Source of the DNA: Antarctobacter albus
Lineage (GTDB): Bacteria; Pseudomonadota; Alphaproteobacteria; Rhodobacterales; Rhodobacteraceae
DNA: 64,000 bases
Direction of reading: 5' to 3'
Assembly (NCBI RefSeq): GCF_900101505.1
Contig: NZ_FMZI01000003.1
Coordinates: 1-64,000 of the forward strand
The translations under genes were made by a program, and so were the position numbers. The notes beneath the pieces are model-generated. The model ran no database searches. It was not told where the DNA came from and was given only the letters and a program-made list of their open reading frames with translations. Each line of letters starts with the position of its first letter. Position 1 is the stretch's first letter. This document shows, piece by piece, positions 62,259 to 64,000 of this stretch.

Positions 62259-63707
62259 TCAGGCGGCCTGGCTCTGCGCGGTCGGTCTGGGGGTGCGCTG
62301 AGCAGCCGTTCCGCCGATTTTTAGTCCCGCCAGCGCGGCGGCCACTTCGGTGGCGTTCTGGCGCATGATCGAGGCGGCGGCGGTCGTCTGTTCCACCATC
62401 GCCGCGTTCTGCTGGGTGACCGAATCCATCTGGCTGACGGCGGAGTTGACCTCGGAGAGGGCGGTGGACTGCTCGCTGGAGGCGGCGGCGATCGCGGCGG
62501 AAAGCCCGGAGACCTTTTCAAAGCTTTCCACGATGGCCTTGAGGTTGCGACCTGCGTTGTCGATCAGGTCGACGCCGCTGGTCACTTCCTTCGAGCTGTT
62601 CGAGACCAGCTCGGTGATCTGGCGCGCGGCGTCCGAGGCATTGCCCGCCAGCACCCGCACCTCTTCGGCCACCACGGCAAAGCCGCTGCCCGCGCTGCCG
62701 GCGCGCGCCGCCTCGACGCCCGCGTTCAGGGCCAAAAGGTTGGTCTGAAAGGCGATGTCGTCGATCAGCCCGATGATCCGCGTGATCTGGTCCGAGGAGG
62801 TCTGGATGCGGGTCATCGCGCCAGAGGCTTCCTCGACAGTGCGCGCGCCTTCCAGCGCGGTCTGCGAGGCCGTCGCGGCGACCTGGTTGGCCTCTTGCGT
62901 GTTCTTGGCAGAGCTGGCCACGTTTTCGGTCAGTTCATGCACCGCAGCGGCGGTTTCTTCCAGCGATGCGGCCTGGTTGGCCGTGCGTTCCGACAAGTCG
63001 TCGGCCGCGGCCGATACTTCCTCGATGATCTTGACCAGGTTCGACATGGTACCCGTGACCTGTGTCATGGTCTCCCTCAGGTTTTCCGTGGCGCCGTTCA
63101 GCTTTCTCCGTACATCGTCGAATCGCTTGGGATAGTCGCTGCTGTCGGGGCCGGGGATGACATGGGTCAGATCCCCCTGTGCCAGTTTCTCGATCGCGGT
63201 GTCGATATGGCCAAAGGCGGCGGTCTGTTCCTCTGCGAGGATGCGGAACGTGGTTTCGACAACCCGTTCGATGTCCAGCGCGAAGGCCCGGGTCAGAACG
63301 CCGACCATGATGGCAAGGCGGCTGCGCTTGCGCCTGGGGATGCGTTTGAACAGGGCCGCGACAAGGTCGGTCGTGGCCAGCGAATAGGCGGACATGTAGG
63401 TATCAAGCGGCAGGTCGATCCGGGCATGTGTGCGCCCGATCCGGTCTACCGAGGCCATGTATTCCGTGTCGAACTCTCCTGACAGCAGGCGGGTCCAGTG
63501 CTTTTTCTGGGCATTGCGGGCGTATTCCATCCGCTCCGGCCCGTCGAAGAAGGCCGCGGTATCGGGATTGGCCTGGGCGCGCTTGTAGAAGGCTGTCAGC
63601 ACCGCGTCGAGTTCGGGTTTGAGAAGTTCCCCGACCTCACGCAGCAAACCTGCGTTTTCGCCGTCCAGCTGGAAGTGCGAGAGTTTCTGTTGAAGGTCCT
63701 TGGTCAT
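62259..63707 (-). CDS. Globin-coupled chemotaxis receptor (MCP)
   Basis: A 482-residue soluble receptor with no transmembrane segment. Residues about 1-160 are a protoglobin-like sensor with the proximal heme His H94 in DRIGRTHARIDLPLD. A short HAMP-like segment (AIEKLAQGDLTHVIPG) leads to the methyl-accepting signalling domain with the conserved tip IIGLIDDIAFQTNLLALNAG. The protein should sense O2 (aerotaxis, HemAT-like) or another heme ligand and signal to CheA. No C-terminal CheR-docking pentapeptide is seen. Convergent with the MttB-like gene, 13-bp gap. The ATG at 63707 follows GGAACAG. Confidence 0.9.
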   Translation of the reverse strand: MTKDLQQKLSHFQLDGENAGLLREVGELLKPELDAVLTAFYKRAQANPDTAAFFDGPERMEYARNAQKKHWTRLLSGEFDTEYMASVDRIGRTHARIDLPLDTYMSAYSLATTDLVAALFKRIPRRKRSRLAIMVGVLTRAFALDIERVVETTFRILAEEQTAAFGHIDTAIEKLAQGDLTHVIPGPDSSDYPKRFDDVRRKLNGATENLRETMTQVTGTMSNLVKIIEEVSAAADDLSERTANQAASLEETAAAVHELTENVASSAKNTQEANQVAATASQTALEGARTVEEASGAMTRIQTSSDQITRIIGLIDDIAFQTNLLALNAGVEAARAGSAGSGFAVVAEEVRVLAGNASDAARQITELVSNSSKEVTSGVDLIDNAGRNLKAIVESFEKVSGLSAAIAAASSEQSTALSEVNSAVSQMDSVTQQNAAMVEQTTAAASIMRQNATEVAAALAGLKIGGTAAQRTPRPTAQSQAA

Positions 63708-63888
63708 CTGCTGTTCCGTAAATGATCGGGTCGGTACGGCAGATTAAAGCGCCCATAGGTTAACAAGCCTGTCACTGCCGGTGGCGGGGTGGGGGCTTCT
63801 TGGGCCTTGTTTTACTAAACTTGCGTGCGTTGGCAGCTGTGGAGAAATGGTTTACGAGTCAAGGGTCCATTGTCGGCATCAGACCGAC

Positions 63889-64000
63889 ACCTTCTTCAGA
63901 AGGACCTCGCGCGGGGTGTCCGCCTTGGGCGCATTGTGGATCACCCGGCCACGCTCCAGCGCAATGAAGTGATCGCCAAGATCGTAAGCGAAATCAAAGA
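63889..64000 (-). CDS. ABC-transporter ATP-binding protein, C-terminal end (cut by window edge)
   Basis: The last 36 residues read FAYDLGDHFIALERGRVIHN, followed by APKADTPREVLLKKVSV. The pattern L(G/A)D-H-x-x-x-L-x-x-G-x-V-I is the segment after the H-loop of many ABC ATPases, so this is probably the end of such a subunit. The transporter type cannot be judged from this fragment. The gene continues past the right edge. Confidence 0.5.

Noticed and set aside
63744-63763. TTAA-N12-TTAA upstream of the chemoreceptor as a possible CtrA site
   Set aside because: The CtrA box has a 7-bp spacer (TTAA-N7-TTAA); here it is 12 bp, so the match is not convincing.
1-64000. tRNA, rRNA, CRISPR array, insertion sequence, prophage or plasmid origin
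   Set aside because: I looked for each in the intergenic gaps and coding regions and found no supporting sequence.

Overview
The window is about 64 kb of GC-rich, densely packed chromosome from an alphaproteobacterium, most likely a Rhodobacteraceae / Roseobacter-group marine bacterium. The basis is gene content (TrcR/DUF1013 regulator, PrpE-type ligase, myo-inositol operon, MttB-like methyltransferase beside a dimethylglycine-dehydrogenase-like enzyme, many ABC transporters), short convergent gaps, TGATG/ATGA gene junctions and a dispersed G-rich intergenic repeat typical of such genomes. No transposase, integrase, tRNA, rRNA or CRISPR array was seen, so the region looks like stable chromosome and not an island. 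Both ends cut genes: glyA at the left and an ABC-transporter ATPase at the right.

Layout. 0-11.5 kb: glyA (partial), nadK, a secreted unknown, propionyl-CoA ligase prpE behind a cluster of TTTGCAAA-like sites, malic enzyme maeB, and the translationally coupled nucleoside salvage operon cdd-deoA-deoB-add-upp. 11.6-19 kb: SPOR-domain protein, degenerate M48-like membrane protein, DUF1330 protein, acyl-CoA synthetase, sulfotransferase, small SH3 protein, RNase T2 and the cell-cycle regulator TrcR. 19-25 kb: autotransporter-like protein and the recombination/replication set dnaX-ybaB-traB/gumN-recR. 25-37 kb: ankyrin protein, a phosphatase-fold protein whose catalytic Cys is replaced by Ser, the SRP RNA gene ffs, a THUMP methyltransferase, secreted hydrolase, HAD phosphatase, CpdB, NudC, SRPBCC and DUF4198 proteins, and an FAD-linked oxidase.

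37-47 kb is a myo-inositol catabolism locus: iolC(-DUF2090), iolD, iolE, a 72-aa two-helix membrane protein, a phytanoyl-CoA-dioxygenase-family protein and iolB, all on the minus strand, with a LacI-type regulator upstream and a divergent Gfo/Idh dehydrogenase, then a MarR regulator. 47.5-53 kb holds the most unusual unit: a three-gene operon for exported proteins (trypsin-like protease with LprI-like and SH3 domains; di-heme cytochrome c fused to a DUF4384-like domain; OmpA-family protein). 53-64 kb: a polar amino-acid ABC transporter, a metallophosphoesterase, an aldo/keto reductase, a DUF411 protein, the divergent demethylation pair (FAD/GcvT protein and MttB-like protein), and a globin-coupled chemotaxis receptor.

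The catabolic genes fit a bacterium living on phytoplankton-derived small molecules (nucleosides, inositol, methylated amines, short acids, amino acids). The best candidates for new biology are the protease / di-heme-DUF4384 / OmpA operon, the dioxygenase plus small membrane protein inside the inositol operon, the paired 14- and 24-bp palindromes upstream of iolC, and two proteins that keep an enzyme fold but have lost the catalytic residues.
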